A stretch of 5,607 nt of DNA from Betaproteobacteria bacterium (GTDB taxonomy: Bacteria; Pseudomonadota; Gammaproteobacteria; Burkholderiales; Rhodocyclaceae). A program made the position numbers and the translations under genes. The notes below the pieces were generated by a model that had not been told where the DNA came from, made no database searches, and worked only from the letters and a program-made list of their open reading frames with translations. Where the stretch lies: positions 1-5,607 of the forward strand of contig JAEHDO010000405.1 in the NCBI GenBank assembly GCA_016880375.1. Reading direction: 5' to 3'. Below are positions 5,535 through 5,607 of the stretch, piece after piece. Within the stretch, counting starts at the first letter, position 1; every line of letters starts with the position of its first letter.

Positions 5535-5607
5535 TGGCCCGCTACATCATGACCGTCGACCTGCGCCGCTGCATCGGCTGCCAGACCTGCACGGTCGCCT
5601 GCCGCCA
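5534..5607 (+). CDS. padC: Ferredoxin-type 4Fe-4S electron-transfer subunit, PadC-like (3'-truncated by window)
   Basis: Twenty-four residues are visible. ATG at 5534 overlaps the last base of the padB stop (TAATG), and GGAGG at 5522-5526 stands seven bases upstream, so the two genes are translationally linked. The peptide starts MARYIMTVDLRR and contains C13-x2-C16-x2-C19-x3-C23 (CIGCQTCTVAC), the first cluster motif of the NrfC/DmsB/PsrB-type subunits that carry electrons from a molybdoenzyme to a membrane partner. By position it would be the beta subunit of phenylacetyl-CoA:acceptor oxidoreductase. A membrane-anchor gene (PadD) is expected next but lies outside the window. Confidence 0.78.
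   Translation, partial: MARYIMTVDLRRCIGCQTCTVACR

Overview
This is a GC-rich stretch of a proteobacterial chromosome. The most likely source is a betaproteobacterium of the Azoarcus/Thauera/Aromatoleum type (Rhodocyclales). That placement is inferred from the gene content and base composition, not from a marker gene. The locus looks like part of an anaerobic phenylacetate degradation (pad) cluster.

Layout. A + strand pair opens the window: the 3' part of an ADP-forming (NDP-forming) acyl-CoA synthetase (1-783, its 5' end outside the window), then a small FlK-like hotdog acyl-CoA thioesterase (798-1205). It runs head-on into a - strand phenylacetate-CoA ligase gene (1293-2582, PaaK/PadJ type). 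The 87-bp gap between the converging genes is filled by a G/C-rich dispersed repeat with two strong hairpins. Divergent from the ligase, behind an AT-rich intergenic region carrying a near-perfect FNR/Crp-family site (TTGAT-N4-GTCAA), lies a + strand operon. It contains a 908-residue molybdopterin oxidoreductase (2808-5534), best explained as PadB, the large subunit of phenylacetyl-CoA:acceptor oxidoreductase. The next gene overlaps its stop codon and starts a ferredoxin-like iron-sulfur subunit (5534 to the window end, PadC-like).

How they work together. The ligase converts phenylacetate to phenylacetyl-CoA. The molybdenum enzyme, with its Fe-S subunit and presumably a membrane subunit beyond the window, would perform the four-electron alpha-oxidation of phenylacetyl-CoA to phenylglyoxylate and pass electrons to the quinone pool. 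The FNR-type site fits an anaerobically induced pathway. The first two genes add a second CoA-ligating chemistry and a thioesterase; whether they belong to the phenylacetate route cannot be decided from the sequence.

Most notable point. The strong Shine-Dalgarno sequence ahead of padB does not serve the padB start. It serves a 22-codon open frame (2737-2805) that ends two bases before the padB ATG, which itself has no Shine-Dalgarno. This suggests a leader peptide or translational coupling. I found no sign of a CRISPR array, RNA gene, insertion sequence or wholly new enzyme system.
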